From contig CALZIG010000049.1 in assembly GCA_945787585.1 (NCBI GenBank), positions 1 through 21,919 on the forward strand: a stretch of DNA of 21,919 nucleotides. Reading direction: 5' to 3'. Source of the DNA: an uncultured Gammaproteobacteria bacterium (lineage in GTDB: Bacteria > Pseudomonadota > Gammaproteobacteria > SZUA-140). A program made the translations under genes and the position numbers. Below the pieces are notes generated by a model. The model was given only the letters and a program-made list of their open reading frames with translations. It did not search any database and was not told where the DNA came from. How positions within the stretch are numbered: position 1 is the stretch's first letter; each line of letters starts with the position of its first letter. This document shows, piece by piece, positions 1-9,703 of the stretch.

Positions 1-1161
1 CTAAGAACCAATCAGCAATGCCGCACTGGTGTTATCGAGTGATTCAATCGCTTCACCCAGCCATGGCAGCGCGGGTGCATCTGCCTGGGCGCTGAAATCA
101 AGCTGACGCAGACGGTGATCAATATTTGAACTCCCCAGTCCGCGCACCAGCTTTTGCAACAGATGCATCTCTTCCAGTGTGGCACTGGGGGAGATCAATG
201 CACCAACTTTACCCGCTGATGCTGCCTGAATCCCTTTAACAGCAGTCTCGAGCGCTGTCGACCAGTCGGTCTCCTGCCAGTAACCATCCTGCTTAATCAT
301 CGGTACGGTCAAACGATCGTCACCATTCAGCGCTTCATAACTAAAGCGGTCACGATCCGACAGCCAGACTTCGTTGATACTTTCATTTTCACGCGGATCA
401 ACACGCATCACCTGATCACGACGAATCTTGACGTTGATGGCAGAGCCGGCACAATCATGCGGTGCAATAGAGGAAGCCTCGTTCATCTCCCACGCACGTG
501 CAGTGTAGCGAAAGGGTTTAGAGGTCAACGCGCCCACCGGACAGAGGTCAATCACGTTGCCGGACATCTCTGATTGCAGTGATGTCTGGATGTAAGTACC
601 AATCGACATGTTCTCGCCGCGGCCCGTCGCACCCAGTTCACGCACGCCTGCAATCTCATCACCAAAACGAACACAGCGCGTACAGTGGATGCAGCGTGTC
701 ATTTCAGTCTCAATCAGTGAACCAATATTTTTATCTTTTACGACCCGTTTATCTTCAGAATAACCGGAGTGAGTGCCGCCATAGCCAATCGAAAACTCCT
801 GCAATTCACATTCACCGCCCTGATCGCAGATCGGGCAATCGAGCGGATGATTCACGAGTAAAAACTCCATCACCCCTTGTTGCGCTTCAATCGCTTTGTG
901 TGAGGTGGTAAACACCTTCATCCCTTCGGTCACGGGTGTTGCACAGGCCGGTAACGGTTTGGGTGCCTTTTCTACTTCAACCAGGCACATACGGCAGTTG
1001 GCTGCGACCGACAGTTTTTTGTGATAGCAAAAACGAGGAATGGATACCCCCGCTTCATCTGCCGCTTCAATCAACATATCACCACGGCGCGCCTTTACCA
1101 CCTCGCCGTTGATTTCGATATTGACCGAAATCTCTTCCAGTGTCTCTGGTGCTGCACTCAT
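1..1161 (-). CDS. nuoG: NADH-quinone oxidoreductase subunit G, N-terminal part (ends early)
   Basis: This is the 75-kDa iron-sulfur subunit of complex I, which passes electrons from NuoF towards the quinone site. All twelve N-terminal cluster ligands are visible: Cys45, 56, 59 and 73 for the [2Fe-2S] cluster N1b; His105 with Cys109, 112 and 118 for N5; and Cys157, 160, 163 and 207 for N4. The start of the molybdopterin-oxidoreductase-like domain follows. The ATG overlaps the nuoF stop by 4 bases (ATGA), so the two are likely translationally coupled. The frame ends at a TAG made from the first three bases of the window, just after residues ALLIGS. NuoG proteins are normally about 700-900 residues, so half the protein is missing. 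This could be a real nonsense mutation, a split gene or an error at a contig end. Identity is certain; intactness is not. Confidence 0.93.
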   Translation of the reverse strand: MSAAPETLEEISVNIEINGEVVKARRGDMLIEAADEAGVSIPRFCYHKKLSVAANCRMCLVEVEKAPKPLPACATPVTEGMKVFTTSHKAIEAQQGVMEFLLVNHPLDCPICDQGGECELQEFSIGYGGTHSGYSEDKRVVKDKNIGSLIETEMTRCIHCTRCVRFGDEIAGVRELGATGRGENMSIGTYIQTSLQSEMSGNVIDLCPVGALTSKPFRYTARAWEMNEASSIAPHDCAGSAINVKIRRDQVMRVDPRENESINEVWLSDRDRFSYEALNGDDRLTVPMIKQDGYWQETDWSTALETAVKGIQAASAGKVGALISPSATLEEMHLLQKLVRGLGSSNIDHRLRQLDFSAQADAPALPWLGEAIESLDNTSAALLIGS

Positions 1162-2480
1162 GCGGCCACCTCCGACTTGCTGTTAGGCTTAGAACGCGGG
1201 CCCACCATGCAATGTTTATGTTCTATATGATATTCGAAATCTTCTCGGTAACGATCAATAAAGCTGGTCACCGGCCACGCTGCCGCATCACCAAAGGCAC
1301 AAATGGTACGGCCTTCGATGCGGTTTGCAGTCTGTACCAAGCGATCCAGATCTTCAGGTCGCCCTTTGCCATGTTCAATACGTTGAATGATGCGCCACAG
1401 CCAACCGGTCCCTTCACGACACGGCGTACATTGCCCACACGATTCTGCATAATAGAAACGTGAAATCCGTAAGAGTGCGTCGACCATACAGGTTGAGTCA
1501 TCCATCACGATCAGCCCCCCCGAACCGAGGCCACTGCCCGCTTTAGAGAGCGAATCGTAATCCATGGTGCAATCCATAATGACATCAGCGGGTAAAACCG
1601 GCATCGATGAACCACCCGGAATGACCGCTTTTAGTTTATGACCATCACGCACACCACCGGCCAGTTCGAGTAGATCTTTGAAGGGGGTTCCCATCGGGAT
1701 CTCAAAGTTACCAGGGTTATTAACATGCCCCGACACAGAAAAGAGTTTTACACCGCCATTGTTAGGTTTACCCAGCTTAAGAAACCAGTCGCCCCCATTT
1801 CTCATAATGGCGGGTACCGATGCCAGCGTTTCAGTATTGTTAATGGTGGTTGGACGACCATACAGGCCAAAGTTTGCCGGAAAAGGTGGCTTAAATCGTG
1901 GCTGACCTTTTTTACCTTCCATTGATTCGAGCAGCGCAGTCTCTTCGCCACAAATATAAGCGCCTGCACCCAGGTGGCTATGTAATTGAAAATCAAAACC
2001 TGAACCGAGAATATTTTCACCCAGAAAACCCGCTTTACGTGCATCTTCGAGTGCCTGTTCAAAGCGCTCAAACGGCTCATGATGAAATTCGCCACGCATA
2101 TAGTTATAACCGACCGTTGCGCCAATCGCATAACCTGCGATCGCCATCCCCTCCACCAGCGCATGTGGATTGAAGCGCAGAATATCTCGATCCTTACAGG
2201 TACCCGGTTCACTCTCGTCAGAATTACAGACGATGTACTTCTGACCGGGTGCGGTACGCGGCATAAAGCTCCACTTAAGGCCGGTCGGAAAACCTGCGCC
2301 ACCGCGTCCTCTGAGTGCAGATTTTTTGATGTTATCGATGATCTCTTCAGGTGAGGTCTTTTCTTTTAGGATTTTTTGCCACGCCTGATAACCACCTACT
2401 TTGAGGTAACTCTCCAACGTCCACGGCTCATCAAACTGAAGCGTATCAAAGCAGACTTGAGTTTCGGTCAGTTTACTCAT
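1158..2480 (-). CDS. nuoF: NADH-quinone oxidoreductase subunit F
   Basis: This is the 51-kDa subunit of complex I. It binds NADH and FMN and carries the [4Fe-4S] cluster N3, at the entry point for electrons on the cytoplasmic arm. The glycine-rich nucleotide site [10 protein letters not shown] lies at residues 58-67. The conserved CGEE is at 177-180. The N3 ligands are Cys348, 351 and 354 ([10 protein letters not shown]) plus Cys394. The length of 440 residues is typical. It starts 2 bases after the nuoE stop and overlaps nuoG by 4 bases, so it sits in a tightly coupled operon. Nothing unusual is seen. Confidence 0.98.
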   Translation of the reverse strand: MSKLTETQVCFDTLQFDEPWTLESYLKVGGYQAWQKILKEKTSPEEIIDNIKKSALRGRGGAGFPTGLKWSFMPRTAPGQKYIVCNSDESEPGTCKDRDILRFNPHALVEGMAIAGYAIGATVGYNYMRGEFHHEPFERFEQALEDARKAGFLGENILGSGFDFQLHSHLGAGAYICGEETALLESMEGKKGQPRFKPPFPANFGLYGRPTTINNTETLASVPAIMRNGGDWFLKLGKPNNGGVKLFSVSGHVNNPGNFEIPMGTPFKDLLELAGGVRDGHKLKAVIPGGSSMPVLPADVIMDCTMDYDSLSKAGSGLGSGGLIVMDDSTCMVDALLRISRFYYAESCGQCTPCREGTGWLWRIIQRIEHGKGRPEDLDRLVQTANRIEGRTICAFGDAAAWPVTSFIDRYREDFEYHIEHKHCMVGPRSKPNSKSEVAA

Positions 2481-2482
2481 GC

Positions 2483-3001
2483 TTACTCCAGCCCTTCAAT
2501 GATGTTGTCAACTGATTCGGGCGTCAGCTTTTCGTGGTAGTGACCATTTACGGTCATCATCGGCGCCCCTGCACAGGCGGCCAGGCACTCTTCTTCACGC
2601 TTTAATGTGAACTTACCATCAGCGGTCGTTTCGCCCAGCTTAACACCATATTTGCTTTCAACATGCTGTACGATTTTTTCACTCCCCGACAACATACAGG
2701 AGATGTTGGTACAGATAGAAACCATATTGCGCCCGACCGGTTCGAGCTCATACATGCTGTAAAAACTGGCCACTTCATAAACGGCAATCTGAGGCATACC
2801 GATGTAAGCCGCGACCTCATCCATCAACTCCGTGGTCAGGCTGCCCGCACCACACTCTTCCTGCACGAGTGTCAATGCGGATAACACCGCAGACTGTCTG
2901 CGATCTGCAGGATATTTTGCGACCCACACATCAATCTTTTCAAACACTTCTGGCGAAATGAGTGAACTCTTGTTTTCAGGCTTATTATCAATTTGGGCCA
3001 T
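2483..3001 (-). CDS. nuoE: NADH-quinone oxidoreductase subunit E
   Basis: This is the 24-kDa thioredoxin-fold subunit of complex I, which holds the [2Fe-2S] cluster N1a beside NuoF. The four ligands are visible as CxxxxC at residues 97-102 (CTNISC) and CxxxC at 139-143 (CLAAC). The N-terminal helical part contains the family's ASFYSMY segment near residues 78-84. The length of 172 residues is normal. Its ATG shares one base with the nuoD stop codon (TAATG), which suggests translational coupling. Confidence 0.97.
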   Translation of the reverse strand: MAQIDNKPENKSSLISPEVFEKIDVWVAKYPADRRQSAVLSALTLVQEECGAGSLTTELMDEVAAYIGMPQIAVYEVASFYSMYELEPVGRNMVSICTNISCMLSGSEKIVQHVESKYGVKLGETTADGKFTLKREEECLAACAGAPMMTVNGHYHEKLTPESVDNIIEGLE

Positions 3002-4254
3002 TAGCGGTCAACCTCTCCAAACACAATATCTAACGTACCCAGTATCGTAACAACATCTGCCAGCATGTGGCCGCGCACCATCTCATCCAGCCCGGCCATA
3101 TGCGCAAAACCTGGCGCACGAATCTTCACTCGATAAGGTTTGTTCGCGCCGTCCGAAACCATATAGACACCCAGCTCGCCCTTCGGATGTTCAACGGCCG
3201 CATAGGCTTCACTCTCGGGTATGCAAAAGCCTTCAGTAAAGAGTTTAAAGTGATGAATCAACGCCTCCATATCACCCTTCATCTCTGTGCGCTTTGGCGG
3301 ACTCACTTTCTGGTTATCCACCATCACCGGACCGGGGTTATCACGCAGCCAGCTGATGCACTGCTTGATAATACTATTGGATTGGCGCATCTCTTCCATG
3401 CGCACCAGATAACGGTCATAGCTATCACCGGTTGTACCCACCGGGATATCGAAATCGAGGCGATCATAAACATCATAAGGCTGTTTCTTACGCAGATCCC
3501 ACTCAACCCCGGAACCACGTAACATTGCGCCGGTAAAGCCAAGTTCTAGCGCACGATCAGGGTCAACTACACCAATGCCGACGGTACGCTGTTTCCAGAT
3601 TCGGTTATCGGTCAGGAGGGTCTCGTATTCATCCAGATGGCCTGGAAAACGATTGGTAAAATCTTCGATAAAATCAAGCAGGGAGCCCTGTCGATTTTCA
3701 TTCATCTTCGCCACTTCTTTAGCGTTATGCCATTTTGATGCCTCATATTTCGGCATTACTTCTGGCAGGTCTCGATAGACGCCACCGGGTCTAAAATAGG
3801 TCGCATGCATACGTGCACCTGCGACTGCTTCATAGCAATCAAGCAGGTCTTCACGTTCACGGAAGGCGTAAAGGAAGATCGTCATCGCACCAATATCAAG
3901 TGCATGTGCGCCGACCCAAAGCAGGTGGTTGAGGATACGCGTGATCTCAGCGAACATTACGCGAATATACTGTGCACGTAGTGGTACTTCTAAGCCCAAC
4001 ATCTTCTCTATCGTTAACACATAGGCGTGTTCGTTACAGAGAATCGATACATAATCAAGACGATCCATATAGCCGATATTCTGGATATAAGGCTTGGTCT
4101 CCATCAATTTTTCGGTACCGCGATGCAGCAGACCAATATGTGGGTCGGCGCGGTCAATCACTTCGCCATCCATATCGAGCACCAGGCGCAGTACGCCATG
4201 TGCCGAGGGATGTTGTGGACCAAAGTTCAGCGTGTAGTTACGTATTTCAGCCAT
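3001..4254 (-). CDS. nuoD: NADH-quinone oxidoreductase subunit D
   Basis: This is the 49-kDa subunit of complex I, which forms the quinone pocket together with NuoB and derives from the large subunit of NiFe hydrogenases. It shows the family signatures [13 protein letters not shown] near the N-terminus (residues 12-24), [10 protein letters not shown] in the middle, and [18 protein letters not shown] at the C-terminus. The length of 417 residues is standard. NuoC is encoded by a separate upstream gene 2 bases away, unlike the NuoCD fusion of enterics. That helps place the organism outside the Enterobacterales. Confidence 0.98.
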   Translation of the reverse strand: MAEIRNYTLNFGPQHPSAHGVLRLVLDMDGEVIDRADPHIGLLHRGTEKLMETKPYIQNIGYMDRLDYVSILCNEHAYVLTIEKMLGLEVPLRAQYIRVMFAEITRILNHLLWVGAHALDIGAMTIFLYAFREREDLLDCYEAVAGARMHATYFRPGGVYRDLPEVMPKYEASKWHNAKEVAKMNENRQGSLLDFIEDFTNRFPGHLDEYETLLTDNRIWKQRTVGIGVVDPDRALELGFTGAMLRGSGVEWDLRKKQPYDVYDRLDFDIPVGTTGDSYDRYLVRMEEMRQSNSIIKQCISWLRDNPGPVMVDNQKVSPPKRTEMKGDMEALIHHFKLFTEGFCIPESEAYAAVEHPKGELGVYMVSDGANKPYRVKIRAPGFAHMAGLDEMVRGHMLADVVTILGTLDIVFGEVDR

Positions 4255-4256
4255 GA

Positions 4257-4868
4257 TTAATCCTTGTCACCCTGTTCCGCGACATAACGGTTATCATCAC
4301 GGATGATGCGCGGCACCAGAATACGTGCTTCTAGTTCGACGGGTTCGTATATGACGCGTTGTTTTTCAGGGTCGTAACGCATTTCGACGTTACCACTCAA
4401 CGGGAAGTCTTTTCTGAATGGATGACCGATAAAACCGTAATCAGTCAGGATGCGGCGCAGATCAGGGTGGCCTTCAAACAGGAATCCAAACAGATCAAAC
4501 GCTTCACGCTCAAACCAGTCGGCCACTACCCAGATGTCTCTGACAGAACGTGTGCGCGGCGCATCATCATCCAAAAAAGCGCGCACTCGGATACGCTGAT
4601 TATGCTTCAGCGATAGCAGATGGTAGACCACGGCAAAACGCGCGCCATCCCACTCACCTTCTGCATACTCAAGATAATCAACGCCACAGATATCAATCAA
4701 CATTTCGAAAGCGAATTCAGCATCATCTCTCAATGCAAGGCAGACGTCATGAAGATTGCTGTTAGGCACTTCTATGGTCAGTTCGTTGAGGCTCACGACA
4801 CTCCTGGTCAAGATCCCCTCGAATCTTGACTGAACGTGCGCAGCTAATGTCTGAATCTTATCAGGCAT
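4257..4868 (-). CDS. nuoC: NADH-quinone oxidoreductase subunit C
   Basis: This is the 30-kDa subunit of the connecting arm of complex I. It has no cofactor and packs against NuoD. The hallmark run near residues 115-155 is present, with [18 protein letters not shown] and [10 protein letters not shown]. The length of 203 residues fits the unfused bacterial NuoC family. It follows nuoB by 12 bases and is followed by nuoD after 2 bases. Confidence 0.97.
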   Translation of the reverse strand: MPDKIQTLAAHVQSRFEGILTRSVVSLNELTIEVPNSNLHDVCLALRDDAEFAFEMLIDICGVDYLEYAEGEWDGARFAVVYHLLSLKHNQRIRVRAFLDDDAPRTRSVRDIWVVADWFEREAFDLFGFLFEGHPDLRRILTDYGFIGHPFRKDFPLSGNVEMRYDPEKQRVIYEPVELEARILVPRIIRDDNRYVAEQGDKD

Positions 4869-4880
4869 AAATCTCTACTC

Positions 4881-5357
4881 TTAACGTGCGATTGTATTGG
4901 TGCGTTTGATCTTGTTTTGCAGCTGGATCACGCCATAAAGCAACGCCTCGGCTGTCGGTGGACAGCCCGGCACATAAATATCAACAGGAACGATGCGGTC
5001 ACAACCACGCACCACCGAATAGGAATAATGATAATAACCGCCACCGTTGGCGCAGGATCCCATCGAGATTACCCAGCGGGGCTCTGCCATCTGGTCATAG
5101 ACCTTACGCAGCGCCGGAGCCATTTTATTAACCAGTGTCCCTGCGACAATCATCACATCCGATTGACGAGGACTCGGACGAAAAACCACACCGAAACGAT
5201 CAAGATCATAACGTGCCGCGCCGGCGTGCATCATCTCAACCGCACAGCAGGCAAGACCGAATGTCATCGGCCATAATGCGCCGGTACGCGCCCAGTTTAT
5301 TAATTTATCAGCAGAAGTGGTGACGACACCCTCTTCCAGGACTCCTTCTATTCCCAC
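4881..5357 (-). CDS. nuoB: NADH-quinone oxidoreductase subunit B, GTG start
   Basis: This is the 20-kDa subunit that carries the terminal [4Fe-4S] cluster N2 and reduces quinone. With the GTG start it has 158 residues and begins [10 protein letters not shown], as related NuoB proteins do. The N2 ligands are the tandem Cys37-Cys38 (ACCAVEMM), Cys102 (GSCANGG) and Cys132 (PGCPPTAE). An ATG at 5378 would add seven residues (165 aa) that are not typical of the family. The GTG is preceded by an AAGGGG ribosome-binding site 7 bases away, so I prefer it. The chosen start overlaps the end of nuoA by 10 bases, which points to coupled translation. Confidence 0.95.
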   Translation of the reverse strand: MGIEGVLEEGVVTTSADKLINWARTGALWPMTFGLACCAVEMMHAGAARYDLDRFGVVFRPSPRQSDVMIVAGTLVNKMAPALRKVYDQMAEPRWVISMGSCANGGGYYHYSYSVVRGCDRIVPVDIYVPGCPPTAEALLYGVIQLQNKIKRTNTIAR

Positions 5358-5704
5358 TCCAATGCCCCTTTTTTCCACTCAAAAATGAAGCCAACGACCA
5401 GTACCGCCAGAAAGATAACCATTGCCATAAAACCGTACATACCAACTTCATCGAGCACGACGGCCCATGGAAAAAGAAATGCAATTTCCAGATCAAAGAT
5501 AATAAAAAGGATTGCCACCAGATAGTAACGCACATCAAACTTCATGCGTGAATCTTCAAACGCCTCAAAACCGCACTCATAGGGTGAAAGCTTTTCGCTA
5601 TCAGGGCGATTGGGGCCAAGCACAAAGCCAGCCAGCATCGGCGCAATACCAAAAACTGCTCCCATAATCAGGAACACAAGTATAGGAAGGTAATTCTCTA
5701 ACAT
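5348..5704 (-). CDS. nuoA: NADH-quinone oxidoreductase subunit A
   Basis: This is the small membrane subunit of complex I at the junction of the membrane and peripheral arms. At 118 residues it has three hydrophobic segments (about 7-28, 58-80 and 87-110). The conserved loop between the first two contains [18 protein letters not shown]; its cysteine in ECGFE is the residue known to switch accessibility between active and deactive states in homologues. It is the first gene of the nuo operon, preceded by a GGGTGA ribosome-binding site about 10 bases from the ATG and by a leader of roughly 140 bases. Confidence 0.97.
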   Translation of the reverse strand: MLENYLPILVFLIMGAVFGIAPMLAGFVLGPNRPDSEKLSPYECGFEAFEDSRMKFDVRYYLVAILFIIFDLEIAFLFPWAVVLDEVGMYGFMAMVIFLAVLVVGFIFEWKKGALEWE

Positions 5705-5775
5705 GTGTAGTCGTCACCCGCGTCGTGTGAAACTGAACTTTCTCTCTAAAGCCAGTTGATCGTTATTATTTTATT

Positions 5776-5839
5776 TTATTTGATTCTAAGCATTTTGCTC
5801 TGGCTGGCTCCCCGCCTCATCGCACCCCCAATAGTGCGA
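5776..5839 (-). promoter_or_regulatory. nuo leader hairpin with possible 14-codon upstream ORF
   Basis: The leader between the predicted promoter and nuoA holds a perfect 6-bp inverted repeat, TCGCAC/GTGCGA, at 5820-5825 and 5834-5839, with an 8-base loop. On the transcribed strand the loop carries a GGGGG run. Directly after it an ATG (5820-5818) opens a 14-codon frame, MRRGASQSKMLRIK, that stops with TAA at 5776. The GGGGG could act as its ribosome-binding site. No T-run follows the hairpin, so it is not an ordinary terminator. Translation of the short frame and any regulatory role are inference. Confidence 0.3.
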
Positions 5840-5852
5840 ACCCAGAAAATCG

Positions 5853-5882
5853 AGTCTATCCTAGTGAATAATGCTGTGTCAA
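5853..5882 (-). promoter_or_regulatory. Predicted sigma70 promoter of the nuo operon
   Basis: On the minus strand a perfect -35 box TTGACA (5882-5877) is followed after 18 bases by TAGACT (5858-5853), which matches the -10 consensus at four of six positions. It lies in the 269-base gap between tRNA-Leu and nuoA and would give a leader of about 140 bases. No other candidate in the gap has so good a -35 box. The gap is otherwise AT-rich and I see no gene in it beyond the short leader frame listed separately. Confidence 0.6.
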
Positions 5883-5973
5883 GCAGTCTTCCAATAACTT
5901 AGTCATATCCCTTTTAGATTTTATAATCATGATTTTTATAAGGAATTTATTTCTAATTTTTCTTTCTATAATT

Positions 5974-6058
5974 TGGTGCCGATGGCCGGAGTCGAACCGG
6001 CACAGCTTGCGCCACCGCCCCCTCAAGACGGCGTGTCTACCAATTCCACCACATCGGC
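5974..6058 (-). tRNA. tRNA-Leu (anticodon GAG)
   Basis: This 85-base minus-strand gene has an acceptor stem GCCGATG/CATCGGC with encoded ACCA at the 3' end. The D-arm segment is GGTGGAATTGGTAGACACG, the anticodon loop is TTGAGGG (anticodon GAG) on a CCGTC/GGCGG stem, there is a long variable arm as in class II tRNAs, and the T-arm is GGTTCGACTCC. Its place just downstream of secG matches the secG-leuU arrangement of E. coli, and it is probably co-transcribed with secG. Confidence 0.97.
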
Positions 6059-6099
6059 TATATGCTACTTTTCCCCCAAAAAATTTTCGAGTCTCTCAA

Positions 6100-6492
6100 C
6101 TACTCGACTGGGGATATATTGCCCGCAGGCAGTTCTTCCGACGCTTTCTCAGACGACTGGGACGGCATCAACGGTACGTCCCCTCGGGAGTCCATTTCAG
6201 GGGCCATCATATCGACGGTCGCAGCAGGCGCCACCATGTCAGTCACACTCGCACGCTCTGTGCCCTGTGTTGAAAAATAAGCCAGCGTTAAGCTTGTCAG
6301 AAAAAAGAGCGTCGCCAATGCTGCCGTGGTGCGCGTTAAAAACGAAGCAGACCCCTGACTCCCAAAGACAGTTTGCGATGCACCGCTACCAAAGGCAGCG
6401 CCGACATCGGCCCCTTTTCCTCGCTGAATCAGGATTAACCCAATCAACGCTATCGTGATAATGACATGTGCTGCTAATAAAGCTGTTTGCAT
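6100..6492 (-). CDS. secG: Preprotein translocase subunit SecG
   Basis: SecG is the small accessory subunit of the SecYEG channel in the inner membrane and assists SecA-driven export. At 130 residues, the protein has two membrane segments (about 3-22 and 52-73). They flank the conserved cytoplasmic loop with QRGKGADVGAAFGSGAS and TVFGSQGSASFL. The C-terminal tail after residue 75 is low in complexity and rich in Ser, Pro, Ala and acidic residues, as is common and variable in SecG. It lies between tpiA and tRNA-Leu in the usual order. Confidence 0.96.
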   Translation of the reverse strand: MQTALLAAHVIITIALIGLILIQRGKGADVGAAFGSGASQTVFGSQGSASFLTRTTAALATLFFLTSLTLAYFSTQGTERASVTDMVAPAATVDMMAPEMDSRGDVPLMPSQSSEKASEELPAGNISPVE

Positions 6493-6565
6493 TACTGTTG
6501 CCTTAACAAAAGATCAGAGACAGGCCCACTGGACTGCTCTTGAAAATTAAAAACTATAACTTATT

Positions 6566-7324
6566 CTATCCGGCGGCCTGACAGATCGCCAAAAAGTCAT
6601 CCGCCTTTAACGAAGCCCCACCGATCAACCCACCATCAATATCTGTCATACCAAACAAGTTTGTCGCATTGGCGGCATTCACACTGCCACCGTAAAGAAT
6701 CTGAATCCCCTCCGCGAGGGCTTCATCATACTTTGCAAGATGCCCGCGAATAAATGCGTGCACCGCTTGCGCCTGCTCAGGAGAAGCCGTCTTGCCTGTG
6801 CCAATCGCCCATACGGGCTCATATGCGAGCACCGCCTGTTTCAACAGAGCAACGCCATCGTCGCGCTTAAGCACAGCATCGAGTTGCTGCGCAATCACCT
6901 GCTCGGTGGTGCCGTTCTCACGCTCTTCCAGCAGCTCACCAATACACAGGATAGGCGTCACATCGCCAGCCACCGCGGCAGACACTCTTGCAGCGATTAA
7001 TTCGTCGCCTTCACCATAGGTATGGCGGCGTTCCGAATGACCGATGATGGCATGACTGCAACCAAACTCCACCAACATGGAGGCCGATAGCTCACCAGTA
7101 TACGCACCATATTTTGGTTCCTGACAGATATTTTGCGCACCGAGTTTCACCTCACTGCTCTCGAGCCTCGAACCCACAGACTCAATAAACAGGGCGGGTG
7201 GGCAGACTAATACGTCGGTATTGCCGCCACTCCCAACGCCCGCACTGATGTTGTCAATCAATGCTACAACGCCCTCCCGGGTACCATTCATTTTCCAGTT
7301 TCCGGCGACGAGTGATCGGCGCAT
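6566..7324 (-). CDS. tpiA: Triosephosphate isomerase
   Basis: This cytoplasmic glycolytic enzyme interconverts dihydroxyacetone phosphate and glyceraldehyde 3-phosphate. From the chosen start (MRRSLVAGNWKMNG) it has 252 residues, the normal size. The catalytic set is complete: Lys11 in NWKMNG, His96 in GHSERR and Glu169 in AYEPVWAIGTGK. The phosphate-binding YGGSV is near the C-terminus. An in-frame ATG six codons upstream (7342) exists, but the ATG at 7324 has an AAAGGGA ribosome-binding site at good distance and matches the family N-terminus. Confidence 0.97.
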   Translation of the reverse strand: MRRSLVAGNWKMNGTREGVVALIDNISAGVGSGGNTDVLVCPPALFIESVGSRLESSEVKLGAQNICQEPKYGAYTGELSASMLVEFGCSHAIIGHSERRHTYGEGDELIAARVSAAVAGDVTPILCIGELLEERENGTTEQVIAQQLDAVLKRDDGVALLKQAVLAYEPVWAIGTGKTASPEQAQAVHAFIRGHLAKYDEALAEGIQILYGGSVNAANATNLFGMTDIDGGLIGGASLKADDFLAICQAAG

Positions 7325-7370
7325 ATTTTTGTTCCCTTTCATAAACTGTCACGTCAAAACGAAGCGCAAA

Positions 7371-7399
7371 AGGGTACCGTTACACGCCGGATAAATCAA
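7371..7399 (-). promoter_or_regulatory. Possible sigma70 promoter for tpiA-secG-tRNA-Leu
   Basis: On the minus strand TTGATT (7399-7394) and TACCCT (7376-7371) are separated by 17 bases and lie about 47 bases upstream of the tpiA ATG, in the 190-base gap after glmM. The -10 match is only moderate. A run of seven T residues on the minus strand further upstream in the gap (about 7422-7428) could belong to a glmM terminator, but its stem would be A-T only. A separate promoter here is plausible, not shown. Confidence 0.35.
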
Positions 7400-7514
7400 C
7401 GTAAACTTTGGAAAAACAACAAAAAAAGAGGCTTTTCATTGCGGTTGTCGTCGCGCATCAGAATCAGACATCCCTCAATAAACTACCTTTAAAACAACTG
7501 ATATCTTTTTGTAT

Positions 7515-8870
7515 TTAATTGCTTTTCTGAACCTCAACAATGACCTCTGCCAATTGATTGGCCAATCTTGTGACCTGCTCAATTTCGATGCCTTCGACCA
7601 TCACTCTGACAACGGGTTCAGTGCCAGATGGTCGTAATAAGACACGGCCACTATCGCTAAGCTCAGCCTCCACATCACGAATCGCCTGATTGATCACCTC
7701 GCTCCCCGCCAAATCAAACGACTTTTCTGTGGGTACATTGACCAGATGTTGTGGGTATTTCTTCATCCCGGATTTAAGCTCATGCAGCGTGCAGTCACTC
7801 TCAAACATCGCCGAGATCACCTGTAGCGCAGAAACAATGCCATCCCCGGTTGTGGTTCGATCCAGACACATAATATGACCGGAGGATTCACCGCCAATCA
7901 TCCAGCCCTCGCGCTTCAATATCTCCATTACGTAGCGATCACCGACCAATGCTCGCTGAAAGCCGACACCACTCTCCCGCAATGCGTGCTCCAGCCCCAG
8001 GTTGCTCATCACGGTACCCACCACAGAGCCTACCAGCGAGTCTGTCTTTCGTCGCGACTGCGCAATAATAAAGAGGATCTCATCGCCGTCGACCTCTTCG
8101 CCTTTATGGTCGACCATAATCAGTCGATCACCATCACCATCGAGTGCAATCCCAAAGTCTGCCTGGTGCTCAACCACAGCCGCCTGCAGCGCCTTTGGTT
8201 TGGTCGAACCGCAATCGAGATTGATATTCAGCCCGTTCGGCTCATTACCTATCGCAATAACAGTTGCGCCTAACTCTATGAACACATTAGGGGCTATATG
8301 GTAAGTAGCGCCGTGAGCACAATCGACAACGACCTTCACACCACTCAGGTTAATCCTGGCGGGGACCGTGCTCTTACAGAATTCTATATAGCGCCCGGCA
8401 GCATCGACGATACGTCTCGCCTTTCCCAGATCCTTTGAATCAACCGTGACCATCGGTTTATCCAGCTCATCTTCAATTGCGAACTCGATATCATCTGGCA
8501 GCTTTGCCCCCTCCGATGAAAAGAACTTAATGCCGTTATCATAAAATGGATTATGCGAAGCACTGATGACAATCCCCGCCTGCGCATGTAACGTGCGTGT
8601 GAGATAAGCGACACCCGGCGTCGGCATTGGGCCCAGCAGGCGAATATTGACCCCTGCCGCGGAGAGTCCTGCCTGCAAGGCTGATTCGAACATATAGCCC
8701 GATATGCGGGTATCCTTACCGATCAAAATACCATCTTTCCCCGCCCGCACCATCACTCGGCCAATCGCCCAGCCAAGCTTGAGAATGAATTCAGGCGTAA
8801 TGGGCGACTCCCCAACCTTGCCACGGATCCCATCCGTCCCGAAATAACGTTTTTTTCTATGCTCAGACAT
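7515..8870 (-). CDS. glmM: Phosphoglucosamine mutase
   Basis: The enzyme converts glucosamine 6-phosphate to glucosamine 1-phosphate, the step before UDP-GlcNAc synthesis for peptidoglycan and LPS. The 451-residue protein has the active-site serine loop [12 protein letters not shown] with Ser104 as the phosphorylated residue. It has the metal-binding DGDGDR at 244-249, the sugar-binding GGESSGH at 326-332 and the C-terminal phosphate-binding RPSGTEP. It starts 3 bases after the folP stop, so folP and glmM are co-transcribed, the standard arrangement in gammaproteobacteria. Confidence 0.98.
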   Translation of the reverse strand: MSEHRKKRYFGTDGIRGKVGESPITPEFILKLGWAIGRVMVRAGKDGILIGKDTRISGYMFESALQAGLSAAGVNIRLLGPMPTPGVAYLTRTLHAQAGIVISASHNPFYDNGIKFFSSEGAKLPDDIEFAIEDELDKPMVTVDSKDLGKARRIVDAAGRYIEFCKSTVPARINLSGVKVVVDCAHGATYHIAPNVFIELGATVIAIGNEPNGLNINLDCGSTKPKALQAAVVEHQADFGIALDGDGDRLIMVDHKGEEVDGDEILFIIAQSRRKTDSLVGSVVGTVMSNLGLEHALRESGVGFQRALVGDRYVMEILKREGWMIGGESSGHIMCLDRTTTGDGIVSALQVISAMFESDCTLHELKSGMKKYPQHLVNVPTEKSFDLAGSEVINQAIRDVEAELSDSGRVLLRPSGTEPVVRVMVEGIEIEQVTRLANQLAEVIVEVQKSN

Positions 8871-8873
8871 TGA

Positions 8874-9692
8874 TTATTTCCCTGCTATTTTACACATGTA
8901 ACTGACGCGTATTGCCTGCAATGTAGCCGCAACATCATGCGCCCTGATGATCGATGCCCCTTGCCAAACGGCAATAGATGCCAGTGAAAGACTACCATAG
9001 AGGCGTTCATCAACCGGCAAATCGAGCATATGTGCAATCATCGATTTACGCGAAACGCCCACCAACAGCGGCAGATTCAAGTCCAGCAAACCATCAAGCC
9101 CCTGCAGCAATAACTGATTATCGGCCAATCCTTTACCAAATCCAAAACCGGGATCGATTACCAGTAATTCACGTGACACCCCAGCAGCAACACAACAATC
9201 AACCCTCTGCTGCAAAAAGGCCTTAACCTCTAACGCGACATTCCGATATTTTGGGCCATGCTGCATGGTCCTAGGCTCGCCTTGCATATGCATCAGACAA
9301 ACCGGCACCTGTAACGCTGCCGCTGCCTCCAGCGCCCCCTCTACCTGCAGTGCTCGAACATCATTAATCATCGATGAACCAGCCGCTACTGCAGCATACA
9401 TAACTTCTGGCTTACTGGTATCGATTGAGATCGGCGTGTCTAATTCAGACCGTATCCGCTCAATAACAGGGATGACGCGTGCAAGCTCCTCATCAATAGA
9501 GATTGATGCAGCGCCGGGACGCGTTGATTCACCACCAACATCAATAATTGCAGCGCCCTCGGCAATCATCTGCCGTGCATGATTTAGCGCTTTTTCAGGC
9601 GAAAAAAAATCACCCCCATCAGAAAATGAATCGGGGGTGATATTTAAGATACCCATAACGGCCGGGCATGATAACGATTTAAGTATCGACAT
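8874..9692 (-). CDS. folP: Dihydropteroate synthase
   Basis: This cytoplasmic enzyme condenses p-aminobenzoate with the pterin diphosphate to form dihydropteroate in folate synthesis, and it is the sulfonamide target. Visible motifs are NITPDSFSDGG at residues 17-27, the diphosphate-binding loop DVGGESTRPGA from residue 51, DPGFGFGK, and GVSRKS. At 272 residues it is of normal length. The ATG has a GGGGTGA ribosome-binding site that directly abuts the base of a strong hairpin lying between ftsH and folP, which may affect its translation or its share of ftsH readthrough. Confidence 0.97.
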   Translation of the reverse strand: MSILKSLSCPAVMGILNITPDSFSDGGDFFSPEKALNHARQMIAEGAAIIDVGGESTRPGAASISIDEELARVIPVIERIRSELDTPISIDTSKPEVMYAAVAAGSSMINDVRALQVEGALEAAAALQVPVCLMHMQGEPRTMQHGPKYRNVALEVKAFLQQRVDCCVAAGVSRELLVIDPGFGFGKGLADNQLLLQGLDGLLDLNLPLLVGVSRKSMIAHMLDLPVDERLYGSLSLASIAVWQGASIIRAHDVAATLQAIRVSYMCKIAGK

Positions 9693-9703
9693 AAAAGATC
9701 ACC

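Noticed and set aside
1802..2302. 166-codon frame inside nuoF on the same strand, different frame
   Set aside because: It lies wholly within the strongly conserved nuoF and its translation is Cys/Arg/Ser-rich with no recognisable domain, as expected of an out-of-frame shadow.
3067..3522. 151-codon frame opposite nuoD
   Set aside because: It is antisense to conserved nuoD sequence and shows no family motif or ribosome-binding site.
5973..6458. 161-codon plus-strand frame across tRNA-Leu and secG
   Set aside because: It reads through the complement of a tRNA and of secG. Its start resembles the spurious proteins often annotated opposite tRNAs.
7415..7440. T7 run on the minus strand after glmM as an intrinsic terminator
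   Set aside because: The only stem available (AAAAG/CTTTT with a 3-base loop) is nearly all A-T and would be very weak.
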